A stretch of 35,991 nt of DNA from Candidatus Azobacteroides sp. (GTDB taxonomy: Bacteria; Bacteroidota; Bacteroidia; Bacteroidales; WRGA01). A program made the position numbers and the translations under genes. The stretch's first letter is position 1, and each line of letters opens with the position of its first letter. Below are positions 26,076-33,640 of this stretch, piece after piece. The stretch spans positions 1 through 35,991 of the forward strand of contig JAJQEC010000082.1 of assembly GCA_021201815.1 (NCBI GenBank). Reading direction: 5' to 3'. The notes beneath the pieces were generated by a model. That model was given only the letters and a program-made list of their open reading frames with translations, was not told where the DNA came from and searched no databases.

Positions 26076-26239
26076 TGTTAAATTCCTGTAATTAGGTACG
26101 ACATCATTTGGAGTTACAAAGATGCGAATATTTCTTGTAAAGAGGAAATTAAAAAGGAACTTTATTTATAATCATTTTAAATAAACCTTTTCATAGGATA
26201 ATAATTATCAAACAATTAACAATTCAAAAGAATAAATTT

Positions 26240-26247
26240 TAACTTTG
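26240..26247 (+). promoter_or_regulatory. -7 promoter box for the leader ORF and SOD
   Basis: TAACTTTG, an exact TAnnTTTG, 21 bases before the 34-codon ORF and about 145 bases before SOD. No TTTG at -33 spacing. Confidence 0.6.
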
Positions 26248-26268
26248 TCTTTATTTTGTAAACACAAG

Positions 26269-26373
26269 ATGAGGAGATCGTATTTTTTTAAACCTTTTTG
26301 CAGAAAGGTTGTTTTAGACTACATATGCTCCAAATGCTGTGTAGAAAAATTGGGTGTTTATTTAATTGTTTAA
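26269..26373 (+). CDS. 34-residue Cys-containing ORF ahead of SOD
   Basis: ATG at 26269, 34 sense codons, TAA. The peptide is basic at its start (MRRSYFFKPFCRK) and has four cysteines, C11, C20, C23 and C24 (ICSKCC), in the middle. It begins about 15 bases after the expected transcript start and ends 19 bases before the SOD ATG, so it would be the first cistron of the SOD mRNA. I do not recognise it. It could be a leader peptide, a small metal- or thiol-binding protein, or chance; promoter placement and close spacing to SOD favour a real product. Confidence 0.45.
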   Translation: MRRSYFFKPFCRKVVLDYICSKCCVEKLGVYLIV

Positions 26374-26392
26374 TTAATAAATTTATTTGACT

Positions 26393-27052
26393 ATGAAACA
26401 GTTTGTTTTCTTGTTCTCAGTATGGGTAAGCTCATTATTGACCTTATATGCACAAAACCAATTACCGGTTAACGGTAAGTTTCAGCTGCTTCTGTTACCC
26501 TATTCTACATCAGCTTTGGAACCGTATATAGGCAAAGAAACAATGGAAACCCATTGGGGAAAGCATGTACAAACGTATGTGGACAACGTGAATTCAATGG
26601 TTGAAAATTCCGATTTGAAGGGGCTTTCGCTGGAAGAAATAGTGAAAAAATCGGACGGCAAGCTTTACAACAATGCGGCTCAGGTATGGAACCATAACTT
26701 ATTTTTTTCCCTGATGTCCCCAACCCCGCAAAAGGCTCCGACAGGAGAACTTGCTGCAGCCATTAACCGGTCTTTCGGATCCTTGGATGCTTTTAAGGAA
26801 GCTTTTAATAAAACTGCGGCTGACGTGTTCGGTTCCGGATGGACATGGCTGATCCAAAAGAAGGATGGAACACTGGAAGTTAAACAGACTCCGAATGGCA
26901 ACTGTCCGATTAACGAAGGACATCCTTTACTAAATCTGGATGTGTGGGAACATGCTTACTATCTGGATTATAAAAATAAACGTGCCGATTACATTCAGGC
27001 TTTCTGGGATGTGCTGGACTGGAAAGCGGTAGAAGGAAGATATAATAAATAG
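26393..27052 (+). CDS. Exported superoxide dismutase, Fe-type
   Basis: 219 residues from the ATG at 26393 (an upstream in-frame TTG at 26387 adds only two residues). The N-terminus MKQFVFLFSVWVSSLLTLYA-Q is a signal peptide with a likely cut after Ala20, so the enzyme should be periplasmic or outer-envelope; bacterial Fe-SODs are usually cytosolic. Metal ligands: His54 (ETHWGKH), His101 (WNHNLFF), Asp183 and His187 (DVWEHAYY). Gln97 in NAAQVWNH is in the position of the Fe-SOD second-shell Gln. Converts superoxide to O2 and H2O2. Faces away from FeoAB; a 34-codon ORF precedes it. Metal use (Fe, Mn or both) cannot be proved from sequence. Confidence 0.93.
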   Translation: MKQFVFLFSVWVSSLLTLYAQNQLPVNGKFQLLLLPYSTSALEPYIGKETMETHWGKHVQTYVDNVNSMVENSDLKGLSLEEIVKKSDGKLYNNAAQVWNHNLFFSLMSPTPQKAPTGELAAAINRSFGSLDAFKEAFNKTAADVFGSGWTWLIQKKDGTLEVKQTPNGNCPINEGHPLLNLDVWEHAYYLDYKNKRADYIQAFWDVLDWKAVEGRYNK

Positions 27053-27054
27053 AG

Positions 27055-27395
27055 TCAAGAATCAAGAGCCAAGAGCCAAGAATGGAGATGTAAGATTTAA
27101 GATTTAAAATCAAGAGCTAAAAGTTAAGGGCCAAGAATTGAGGATTGAGGACTTTGAAATTTTACCTATTGGTGATTAGCTTTTCGGGAATTTATGCCGG
27201 TATTTTTAAAGTAAGTTTCATTAGCAGTATTAAGAAACCATTTGCAGGTAACTAATTCGTTGAAAATTAAACAATATAGCTTGCAAATAATAAGCCTGTT
27301 GAGTTTACCTCAACAGGCTTATTCCTTTATCAGAATCAATAACAAAGATAAATATTTCAAGTCTTAATTCTTAATTCTTGGCTCTTGATTCTTGA
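27055..27395. repeat. Perfect 19-bp inverted repeat between SOD and ddh
   Basis: TCAAGAATCAAGAGCCAAG (27055-27073) is found as its exact complement at 27377-27395, 303 bases apart. The left arm starts 2 bases after the SOD stop and the right arm ends 9 bases from the ddh stop. Each arm is a run of imperfect AAGAATC/AAGAGCC heptamers that go on beyond the perfect part. A second family member is at 3378-3512. No ORF lies between. Confidence 0.8.
27289..27323. terminator. Terminator-like hairpin inside the inverted repeat
   Basis: AATAAGCCTGTTGAG (27289-27303) and CTCAACAGGCTTATT (27309-27323) form a perfect 15-bp stem with a 5-base loop. It is followed only by TTCCTTTAT, a weak T-tract, so it could work for both SOD and ddh. 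Confidence 0.65.
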
Positions 27396-27404
27396 TTCTA
27401 CTTA

Positions 27405-28301
27405 TTATACCAATCTTCTGATCAGTTCGTCTCTTTCTCCGTAGAGCATATCGATTAAAGGAAGTTCAATCATGGTATAAGCTCCCGGTTGCTGTTTCAT
27501 ACTTGCTCTTGCTACGGAAACAAGGATCTGGGCTGTTACGGCAGGATTATTAATCCGCATGTTGAATTCGAAAAGCTGGTTCTGTGTCTTTCCGGCTACT
27601 CCTTTGCGGGTCAGGTTAACCCCATGGCCCATATCCAACAGATCATTTACATTGTCTACTAATACCACATGGGTTTCATCATGAACAAAATAAGGATCGT
27701 TTTTAATAGCTGCTGCTACTTCCTCGAACTGGTATCCTTCCGCCAGTTCAATATATACCATGCGACGGTGAATGCTTGTTCCGAGAGGAATGGTCATGGA
27801 TAAGGCCGCTTTTACACCAGGTACTGCTTTTACGGCTACAGTGTGTCCCATACTCATTCCGGGACCGAAATTCGTATAGGTGATTCCTTTCGGTGCTGCT
27901 GCTTCCAGCAATGCTCTTACGACAGAATCACTTCCCGGATCCCAACCGGCAGAAATAACGGCTTTCGAATTGTATTGTTTCGCTACTGCATCCAGCTCAC
28001 TTCTCAGATAACAAATATCCCCATGGATATCGAAACTGTCTACCGTATTAATTCCTAATGCTAATATTTCTTTTGCGGCTTTCTCAACGCTTCTGGTGGG
28101 AGTACATAAGATAGCAACTTCTACACCTTCCAGCTTTTTTATGGAATCTACGACAGGATAGTCTGCCAGTTCTGCAGGAATATCCTGCGGATTGCGACGA
28201 ACGATTCCTGCAACTTCAAAATCCGGGGAAGCTATCAATGCCTCCAATACATATTTGCCAATGTTTCCATATCCGACAATGGCCGCTTTAATTTTTTTCA
28301 T
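27405..28301 (-). CDS. ddh: meso-Diaminopimelate dehydrogenase
   Basis: 298 residues. NADPH-dependent, interconverts L-tetrahydrodipicolinate and meso-diaminopimelate, the one-step route to the peptidoglycan cross-linking amino acid and lysine. Rossmann GYGNIG motif at residues 10-15; substrate-site stretches SAGWDPGSDSVVR (about 117-129), FGPGMSMGHTVAVK and a C-terminal NPAVTAQILVSVARA are typical of Ddh. A promoter is seen at 28332-28364. Single-gene unit that converges with SOD. Confidence 0.95.
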   Translation of the reverse strand: MKKIKAAIVGYGNIGKYVLEALIASPDFEVAGIVRRNPQDIPAELADYPVVDSIKKLEGVEVAILCTPTRSVEKAAKEILALGINTVDSFDIHGDICYLRSELDAVAKQYNSKAVISAGWDPGSDSVVRALLEAAAPKGITYTNFGPGMSMGHTVAVKAVPGVKAALSMTIPLGTSIHRRMVYIELAEGYQFEEVAAAIKNDPYFVHDETHVVLVDNVNDLLDMGHGVNLTRKGVAGKTQNQLFEFNMRINNPAVTAQILVSVARASMKQQPGAYTMIELPLIDMLYGERDELIRRLV

Positions 28302-28331
28302 AATTCCATGTATTTTTATGTATTAATGCGA

Positions 28332-28364
28332 CAAAAATAATAAAAAAGTGTTCAAAATGACAAA
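28332..28364 (-). promoter_or_regulatory. Promoter for ddh
   Basis: Minus strand TTTG (28361-28364), a 21-base spacer, then TATTTTTG (28332-28339). The -7 box is 30 bases before the ddh ATG. Confidence 0.7.
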
Positions 28365-28531
28365 GAAATCCTTTTTTTACCTGTTAAAAGGTGAAAAAAA
28401 CAGAAAAAAATAAACAAAAAAACATTTTGCTATGGTTGTTCGTTTACTAGTAAGGGAATAGCCAAGAAGGAAAAGTCAGAAGATAAGAAAGGATAAATGA
28501 CATTTCTAAAGGAGTTTCAATTTTTAACTTT

Positions 28532-28539
28532 TATATTTG
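28532..28539 (+). promoter_or_regulatory. -7 promoter box of the grpE-dnaJ operon
   Basis: TATATTTG, exact TAnnTTTG. It leaves a leader of about 140 bases before grpE, which contains two hairpins. Confidence 0.65.
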
Positions 28540-28541
28540 CA

Positions 28542-28559
28542 GAATGTTAGAAAACATTC
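28542..28559. promoter_or_regulatory. Palindrome at the grpE-dnaJ transcript start
   Basis: GAATGTT-AGAA-AACATTC, a perfect 7-bp inverted repeat lying on the predicted transcript start. It is not a CIRCE element (TTAGCACTC-N9-GAGTGCTAA). A second small hairpin, CATTCT-TACC-AGAATG, is at 28605-28620 in the leader. Confidence 0.45.
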
Positions 28560-28682
28560 CCTTGCAAACTGACAAAATGAACTTAAAATAACGTGGTGCC
28601 TGCCATTCTTACCAGAATGTAAGTTGGCAAAAATTTTGTATAAGAAATAATTATAAGGAAAAATATTAAAAAACAGAAAGAT

Positions 28683-29267
28683 ATGAATACTGAAGATAAA
28701 GATCAGGAAAACAAATACCTGGAGAACAACTCCTCTTGTGAAAATGAGAACTTATTTGAAGAAATAGAAGAAGGTTTCGAAAATGAAGCGAGTGGGAATA
28801 CTGACAATTTAGCAGACCAACTGGAGACAGAAAAGAAAAAAAGCCAGGAATTTAAGGATTCTTATCTCCGTCTAATGGCAGAATTTGATAATTACCGGAA
28901 AAGAACCTTACGGGAAAAATCAGAAATGCTTAAATCGGCAGGAGAGAATATTATTACGGCTTTGTTTCCTATCGTGGATGATTTTGAAAGAGCCTTGGAA
29001 GTAATGCAGACCTCGGACGATATAGACGCCAACCGGAAAGGAACAGAGCTGATATATGAAAAATTCCTCTCCTTCCTTTCGTCACAAGGGGTAAAAGCCA
29101 TTGATGCTTCTCCCGGAAGTGAGTTCAATACGGAATTTGATGAAGCTGTCACTACTATTCCTGCCTCTACGGAAGACCTGAAAGGAAAAGTGGTAGATTG
29201 TGTGCAGAAAGGATATACGCTTAATGATAAAGTCATCCGTTTTGCAAAGGTAGTAGTAGGAGAATAA
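28683..29267 (+). CDS. grpE: Nucleotide exchange factor GrpE
   Basis: 194 residues. Works with DnaK to release ADP. Acidic N-terminus (1-40), a long amphipathic coiled-coil (about 42-85, including KDSYLRLMAEFDNYRKRTLREK, the GrpE hallmark), then the beta-wing (VKAIDASPGSEFNTEFDEAVTTIPA...GKVVDCVQKGYTLNDKVIRFAKVVV). dnaJ follows after 36 bases. The order grpE-dnaJ without dnaK nearby is common in this phylum. Confidence 0.95.
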   Translation: MNTEDKDQENKYLENNSSCENENLFEEIEEGFENEASGNTDNLADQLETEKKKSQEFKDSYLRLMAEFDNYRKRTLREKSEMLKSAGENIITALFPIVDDFERALEVMQTSDDIDANRKGTELIYEKFLSFLSSQGVKAIDASPGSEFNTEFDEAVTTIPASTEDLKGKVVDCVQKGYTLNDKVIRFAKVVVGE

Positions 29268-29303
29268 AAAAGTAAAAAAGTTTTTTAAGTTCATATAAAA
29301 TTA

Positions 29304-30449
29304 ATGTCAACAAAAAGAGATTATTACGAGGTCCTGGGCGTAAATAAAAATGCTTCGGAGGATGAGATAAAAAAAGCCTACCGGAAAAAAGCAATTGAAT
29401 TTCACCCGGATAAGAATCCTGGCGATAAGGTAGCCGAGGAAAAATTTAAAGAAGCTGCGGAAGCGTATGAAGTACTGAGCAACAGGGAAAAACGCCAGCG
29501 TTATGACCAGTTCGGTCATGCGGGTGTCGGAGGTGCCGGTGGCTTCAGTGGAGAAGGTATGTCTATGGAAGATATATTTTCCAGCTTCGGAGATATTTTC
29601 GGCGGACATTTCGGTGGCTTCGGCGGTTTCGGTGGCTTCGGTAATAGCGGCGGCCGGAGGGTGAAAAGGGGCTCGGACCTGAGGGTGAAAGTAAAACTCA
29701 CCCTGAAAGAAATTGCTTCAGGAGCTGAAAAAAAGATAAAAGTAAAAAAATACGTTAGTTGTAAAACCTGTAACGGAAGCGGTGCAGAAGACAGCAACTA
29801 TAGTACATGCCCCCAATGTAACGGGACAGGGAGCATCACCCGGGTACAGAATACGATTTTAGGACAGATGAGAACTTCTTCCGTGTGTCCGGGATGTAGT
29901 GGAGAAGGTAAAATCATCAATAAGAAATGTAAGGAATGTAACGGTGAAGGCGTCACACTGGCAGAAGAAATTATTACTCTTCCTATTCCGGCGGGAGTAG
30001 AAGAAGGAATGCAGCTCTCTATGGGTGGCAAAGGAAATGCAGCCCGCAGAGGAGGTGTAAATGGGGATCTGCTAATAGTGATAGAAGAAGAACCACATCC
30101 TGAATTAATCAGAGATGACAATGATCTGATCTATAACCTGCTTCTTCCTTTTCCGACTGCAGTTCTCGGAGGTACGGTAGAAGTTCCGACTATTGAGGGA
30201 CATGCCAAAGTAAAAATCGACTCCGGAACCCAACCGGGAAAAGTACTCCGGTTAAGAGGAAAAGGACTTCCTCGGGTAAATGCATACGGAACAGGAGATT
30301 TACTTGTCAATGTGAGTATTTATGTGCCGGAGAATTTAAGTAAAGATGAGAAAAAACAAATGGAAGTATTCAATAAATCTGAAAACTTCCAACCAAACAA
30401 TTCTGTAAAAAATAAAATATTCGGTCATTTCAAAAAAATATTTGATTAG
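29304..30449 (+). CDS. dnaJ: Chaperone DnaJ (Hsp40)
   Basis: 381 residues, full type I architecture. J domain 5-70 with HPD at 34-36; Gly/Phe linker from about 74 to 118 ([15 protein letters not shown]); zinc-binding domain with all four CxxCxGxG repeats ([32 protein letters not shown]); then C-terminal substrate-binding domains. It stimulates DnaK ATPase and hands over unfolded clients. Third-codon and length features are normal. The VanZ-like gene begins 20 bases after its stop. Confidence 0.97.
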   Translation: MSTKRDYYEVLGVNKNASEDEIKKAYRKKAIEFHPDKNPGDKVAEEKFKEAAEAYEVLSNREKRQRYDQFGHAGVGGAGGFSGEGMSMEDIFSSFGDIFGGHFGGFGGFGGFGNSGGRRVKRGSDLRVKVKLTLKEIASGAEKKIKVKKYVSCKTCNGSGAEDSNYSTCPQCNGTGSITRVQNTILGQMRTSSVCPGCSGEGKIINKKCKECNGEGVTLAEEIITLPIPAGVEEGMQLSMGGKGNAARRGGVNGDLLIVIEEEPHPELIRDDNDLIYNLLLPFPTAVLGGTVEVPTIEGHAKVKIDSGTQPGKVLRLRGKGLPRVNAYGTGDLLVNVSIYVPENLSKDEKKQMEVFNKSENFQPNNSVKNKIFGHFKKIFD

Positions 30450-30469
30450 ATCTTTTTAAATATAATACT

Positions 30470-30928
30470 GTGAAATACCCTGCCTATATTCTGTCTGTCG
30501 TAGTGGCATGCATGATTTTCTTCTTATGTATTCTCCAGATACCGGATGGCACACCGCCTTCTTTACAAATTCCGAATCTGGATAAGGTAGTACATATTCT
30601 TATGTTTTTTGGAATGGCAGGAATTATATTTGTCGAACATTTTAAAAAGATCAATAAATATAACTGGAAACAAATGGTCTCTTTTTTCTTCAGAAAGGAA
30701 AAGAGGCCCTTTATTGCTATCTCTCCTTTCTATATAGGCTTCACGTTTTTATTAACAGGTCTTTATGGAGGTGCCATTGAACTGATTCAGGAAAATTTCA
30801 CTGAGTTCAGGACCGGTGATCTGGATGACTTCCTGGCTGACCTGCTGGGTATAACACTTGCGGTTTTACTTTTATTGCACATTACCTATCATAAAAAGAA
30901 ATCACTTAATATAAAGACTGATAAATAA
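30470..30928 (+). CDS. VanZ-like membrane protein
   Basis: 152 residues, GTG start 20 bases after dnaJ. Four predicted membrane segments (about 6-22, 41-56, 82-100, 122-138). VanZ-family signatures: NLDKVVHILMFFGMAG (36-51; Asp39, Lys40, His43) and GGAIELIQENFTEFRTGDLDDFLADLLG (100-127; Glu104, Arg114, Asp117, Asp120). VanZ relatives are inner-membrane proteins, one of which is linked to teicoplanin resistance; most have no known role. Likely a passenger of the grpE-dnaJ transcript. Confidence 0.8.
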   Translation: MKYPAYILSVVVACMIFFLCILQIPDGTPPSLQIPNLDKVVHILMFFGMAGIIFVEHFKKINKYNWKQMVSFFFRKEKRPFIAISPFYIGFTFLLTGLYGGAIELIQENFTEFRTGDLDDFLADLLGITLAVLLLLHITYHKKKSLNIKTDK

Positions 30929-31010
30929 TTCTTCAGTAAATCTATTCTTCAAAAAGTTTTCCTTTCCGTAATTTTATTTACAAAAGCACTTTTCCCAGCA
31001 AGTTATTTTT

Positions 31011-31018
31011 TATATTTG
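31011..31018 (+). promoter_or_regulatory. -7 promoter box for the 31053 lipoprotein
   Basis: TATATTTG, exact TAnnTTTG, 34 bases before the ATG. Confidence 0.6.
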
Positions 31019-31052
31019 CACATATTTTCACAATTTATAAAAATATCTTTCT

Positions 31053-31601
31053 ATGAGAAAATTCTTATCCGGGCTCATCTCCGTTTTTGTTCTGTTATCT
31101 TTTAATTCCTGTGAGCTGGATTACTATTGGGAAAGAGGTAATCTGAACTGCGATTTTTATCCTAACACAAACAATTATGGAAATTTTGTTCAAACCAAAA
31201 CCTACTACCTGGATGACATATATATCAGATCTTATCCCGATTTTCACAGGATACGGGATATAATAATGACGGATACATGGATTGAAATATGGAGTGACGA
31301 TTTTTATGCATATAGTCAGGGAGATTATATTGAGGATCTGACCATATCCATTTCAGGATTCGGATCTTTCACCTTTCCGGTTACTCCCAGATTCAGGAAT
31401 GAGAATCTGATTACCATCGGAGGGATGAATGACAGCAACTATTATGATGAGTTTTTTATTTTCATGATGGATGCGATCGACTATTTTTACAGAAGAGGTT
31501 CGATGCAGGTGACCATAAGAGGGAAATTACGGTCTGTTTATTTATATGATGTAAATATTACGTTATTTAATTCATTAGATGTAAAGTTAAAAGATTATTA
31601 A
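31053..31601 (+). CDS. Lipoprotein of unknown function
   Basis: 182 residues. Signal peptide 1-19 with a lipobox SFNSC and Cys20 as the lipid site. The mature protein is rich in aromatic residues and Asp (ELDYYWERGN, YYLDDIYIRSYPDFHRIRD, SDDFYAYSQGDY), with alternating hydrophobic strands in the second half (VTIRGKLRSVYLYDVNITLFNSLDVKL), so probably a beta-rich envelope protein. I do not recognise the family. Single-gene unit with its own promoter (31011) and a strong terminator (31623). Confidence 0.7.
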   Translation: MRKFLSGLISVFVLLSFNSCELDYYWERGNLNCDFYPNTNNYGNFVQTKTYYLDDIYIRSYPDFHRIRDIIMTDTWIEIWSDDFYAYSQGDYIEDLTISISGFGSFTFPVTPRFRNENLITIGGMNDSNYYDEFFIFMMDAIDYFYRRGSMQVTIRGKLRSVYLYDVNITLFNSLDVKLKDY

Positions 31602-31622
31602 AGACATTTTTATAAAATATAT

Positions 31623-31656
31623 AAAACCCATAATTAGTAAATTATGGGTTTTTTCA
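31623..31656 (+). terminator. Rho-independent terminator
   Basis: AAAACCCATAAT (31623-31634) and ATTATGGGTTTT (31641-31652), perfect 12-bp stem, 6-base loop, TT follows. Confidence 0.85.
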
Positions 31657-31689
31657 TTCTTACAACTAACAGAAATTCACTTTTATTTG

Positions 31690-31697
31690 TAATTTTG
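31690..31697 (+). promoter_or_regulatory. -7 promoter box for the META lipoprotein
   Basis: TAATTTTG fits TAnnTTTG, about 77 bases before the ATG at 31775. Confidence 0.45.
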
Positions 31698-31774
31698 TTT
31701 TTTTAAAGAATTATTCTTTCCTTAAAAAGGAAGTATAATTTTAATAAAATAAGAATCACTAATATCTAAATAAA

Positions 31775-32215
31775 ATGATTATGAATAAACTGATCCTTTT
31801 TCTGATTACCGGTTTTTCACTTTTTCTTTTCACAAGTTGTAAAACAGCAAAAACCAGTGCAGAGGGAAATATCGGGCAAACGTTGTCTTCCGGGTCAACA
31901 TGGGTTTTAAGAACAATAAACGGAAATGAGACTGCCTATGGAAATGATGCTTTTCTGAAATTTGATCCTGAAAAAAACACCCTCTCAGGAAATACCAGTT
32001 GTAATCTCCTGAATGCAGGGTATGAAATAAATGGAGACCGAATGACAATTTCCCAGGGAATAACAACCCGCCGGGCATGTCTGGGGGAAAACATTGAGAA
32101 TGAATTTCTGAAAAATATAAATGAAGTTTATTATTTTGAAATAAAGAATAACATCCTTACATTATATAATGCAGACAGGAAAGAACTGTTTACATTTGCT
32201 AAGAATCAGGAGTAA
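31775..32215 (+). CDS. META/HslJ-domain lipoprotein
   Basis: 146 residues; the true start may be the second Met (31781). Signal peptide with LFTSC lipobox (Cys22). The rest is one META domain: STWVLRTINGNE, FDPEKNTLSGNTSCNLLNAGYEINGDRMTIS, TTRRAC, ENEFLKNINEVYYFEIKNNILTLYN. The G-N-T-S-C-N and T-x-R-A-C motifs (two conserved Cys) are diagnostic. HslJ-type META proteins sit in the envelope; one was tied to novobiocin resistance, but function is unsettled. The gap to the next gene is 63 bases. Confidence 0.88.
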   Translation: MIMNKLILFLITGFSLFLFTSCKTAKTSAEGNIGQTLSSGSTWVLRTINGNETAYGNDAFLKFDPEKNTLSGNTSCNLLNAGYEINGDRMTISQGITTRRACLGENIENEFLKNINEVYYFEIKNNILTLYNADRKELFTFAKNQE

Positions 32216-32278
32216 TCTTTCTGTCTTACTCTCCGGAATCCTGGTAGATACCCTATGCAGCAAATATCCGGAACAATT

Positions 32279-33637
32279 ATGAAAAAAGATTATTTGTTCC
32301 GGACATGGATACTTACTGTCATAGTACTGGTTTTATTGTGTCTGGCTTATTTTATTACCCCTCTCTATATGGGAGACTTTGTGCTGAAGAAAGTGGATAT
32401 TCTTTCCGACCTACGAAATAATAACCAGGTTACCGGAAAACCGGTAAAACCTTCTTCTACTGTTCTCCCTCCGGAAGAAATACGACCGGATAGCTGTCAT
32501 ATATTTTATAATTGCATTGAGGATTTTACTTCGGATAATAGTACCATGAAACATTTTTACCGGATACTGGATAGTATTCCGGTATTAAACCGTCCTGTGA
32601 GAATCGGGTTCTTCGGTGATTCCTTTATAGAAGCGGATATTATAACAGCCGATATACGGGAACAGCTTCAGGAATTTTTCGGTGGACAAGGGGTCGGTTA
32701 CATGCCCATTACTTCTCCTGTTTCCGGATACCGGAGAAGTATTATCCACAAATTTCAACATTTCACAACCTCATCTCTTATCCATACGGGAAACAAACTC
32801 GGGATTTCCGGCTATAATTTCATGGCAAACCAGGGTGCAACAGTCTATTATGAAGGAACAACATATAAAAAGAGGCTGAATTCTTTTTCTACTGTCACCT
32901 TGCTGTATGAGGGAAATGAATCCGTTTTCGCATCATATAGTATCAATCAGGGGAAAGTGTTGCCGTTGGCTCCCGACCCTTCTCCCGGAATACATATTTC
33001 CCGGATCAAAGCCAAGGAAATTCAGTCAATTGCTTTTACCTTTTCTCCTGGTATGCTTTTGTACGGCATATTTCTGGATGGTGAAAAAGGAATTGCGGTA
33101 GATAATTTTTCCGTAAGAGGACATTCGGGCATGAATTTATTGAATATTCCCGATGAAAACCTGCAACAGACCAATACACTGGTTCCATATGACCTCATCG
33201 TTTTACAATATGGCCTTAATGTAGCCGGTACCAATACCAGCAACTATGAAACCTATAAAAAAAGCATGCTCGAAAATATCGCCCACATTCAAGAAGCTTT
33301 TCCTCAGGCAAGCATCCTGTTAATGAGTATAGGAGACAGAAATACGATGCAAAGCGGTCAGCCGATTACCATGCAGGGAGTACATCAGCTGCTTCCCGTA
33401 CAGCAGGAAATAGCAGCCGAGTCGGGAATTGCTTTCTGGAATACCTTCGAAGCCATGGGCGGGGAAGCCAGTATGGCTTCTTATGTAAAGGCCAGACCTC
33501 CGCTTGCGGCAAAAGATTATACCCATCTCACCCACGAAGGAGGAAAAATAATCGCAACGAAGTTTGTGGAAGCTCTTTTATATGGAAAAAGGATATATGA
33601 CCAACACCACAAGCATATCAAGCCGGATAAAAACTAA
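32279..33637 (+). CDS. Membrane-anchored SGNH/GDSL hydrolase-type protein
   Basis: 452 residues from the ATG at 32279 (an in-frame ATG at 32255 is less likely, since 32279 begins the charged-hydrophobic start MKKDYLFRTWI). One membrane anchor (10-28), then a periplasmic region. SGNH block I: RIGFFGDSFIEAD, nucleophile Ser115; block III-like LIVLQYGLNVAGTN (306-319); C-terminal dyad DYTH with Asp413 and His416. Such proteins next to an MBOAT acyltransferase act in O-acetylation or deacetylation of envelope glycans, as AlgX/AlgJ do with AlgI. The next gene starts 3 bases after its stop, so they are translationally coupled. Confidence 0.85.
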   Translation: MKKDYLFRTWILTVIVLVLLCLAYFITPLYMGDFVLKKVDILSDLRNNNQVTGKPVKPSSTVLPPEEIRPDSCHIFYNCIEDFTSDNSTMKHFYRILDSIPVLNRPVRIGFFGDSFIEADIITADIREQLQEFFGGQGVGYMPITSPVSGYRRSIIHKFQHFTTSSLIHTGNKLGISGYNFMANQGATVYYEGTTYKKRLNSFSTVTLLYEGNESVFASYSINQGKVLPLAPDPSPGIHISRIKAKEIQSIAFTFSPGMLLYGIFLDGEKGIAVDNFSVRGHSGMNLLNIPDENLQQTNTLVPYDLIVLQYGLNVAGTNTSNYETYKKSMLENIAHIQEAFPQASILLMSIGDRNTMQSGQPITMQGVHQLLPVQQEIAAESGIAFWNTFEAMGGEASMASYVKARPPLAAKDYTHLTHEGGKIIATKFVEALLYGKRIYDQHHKHIKPDKN

Positions 33638-33640
33638 AAA

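Noticed and set aside
28544..28591. 15-codon ORF in the grpE leader
   Set aside because: Its ATG falls within the palindrome at the predicted transcript start, so it would have no leader; most likely chance.
29590..29645. Tandem GGCTTCGGCGG-like repeat as a DNA repeat
   Set aside because: It is the Gly/Phe linker of DnaJ, a normal coding repeat.
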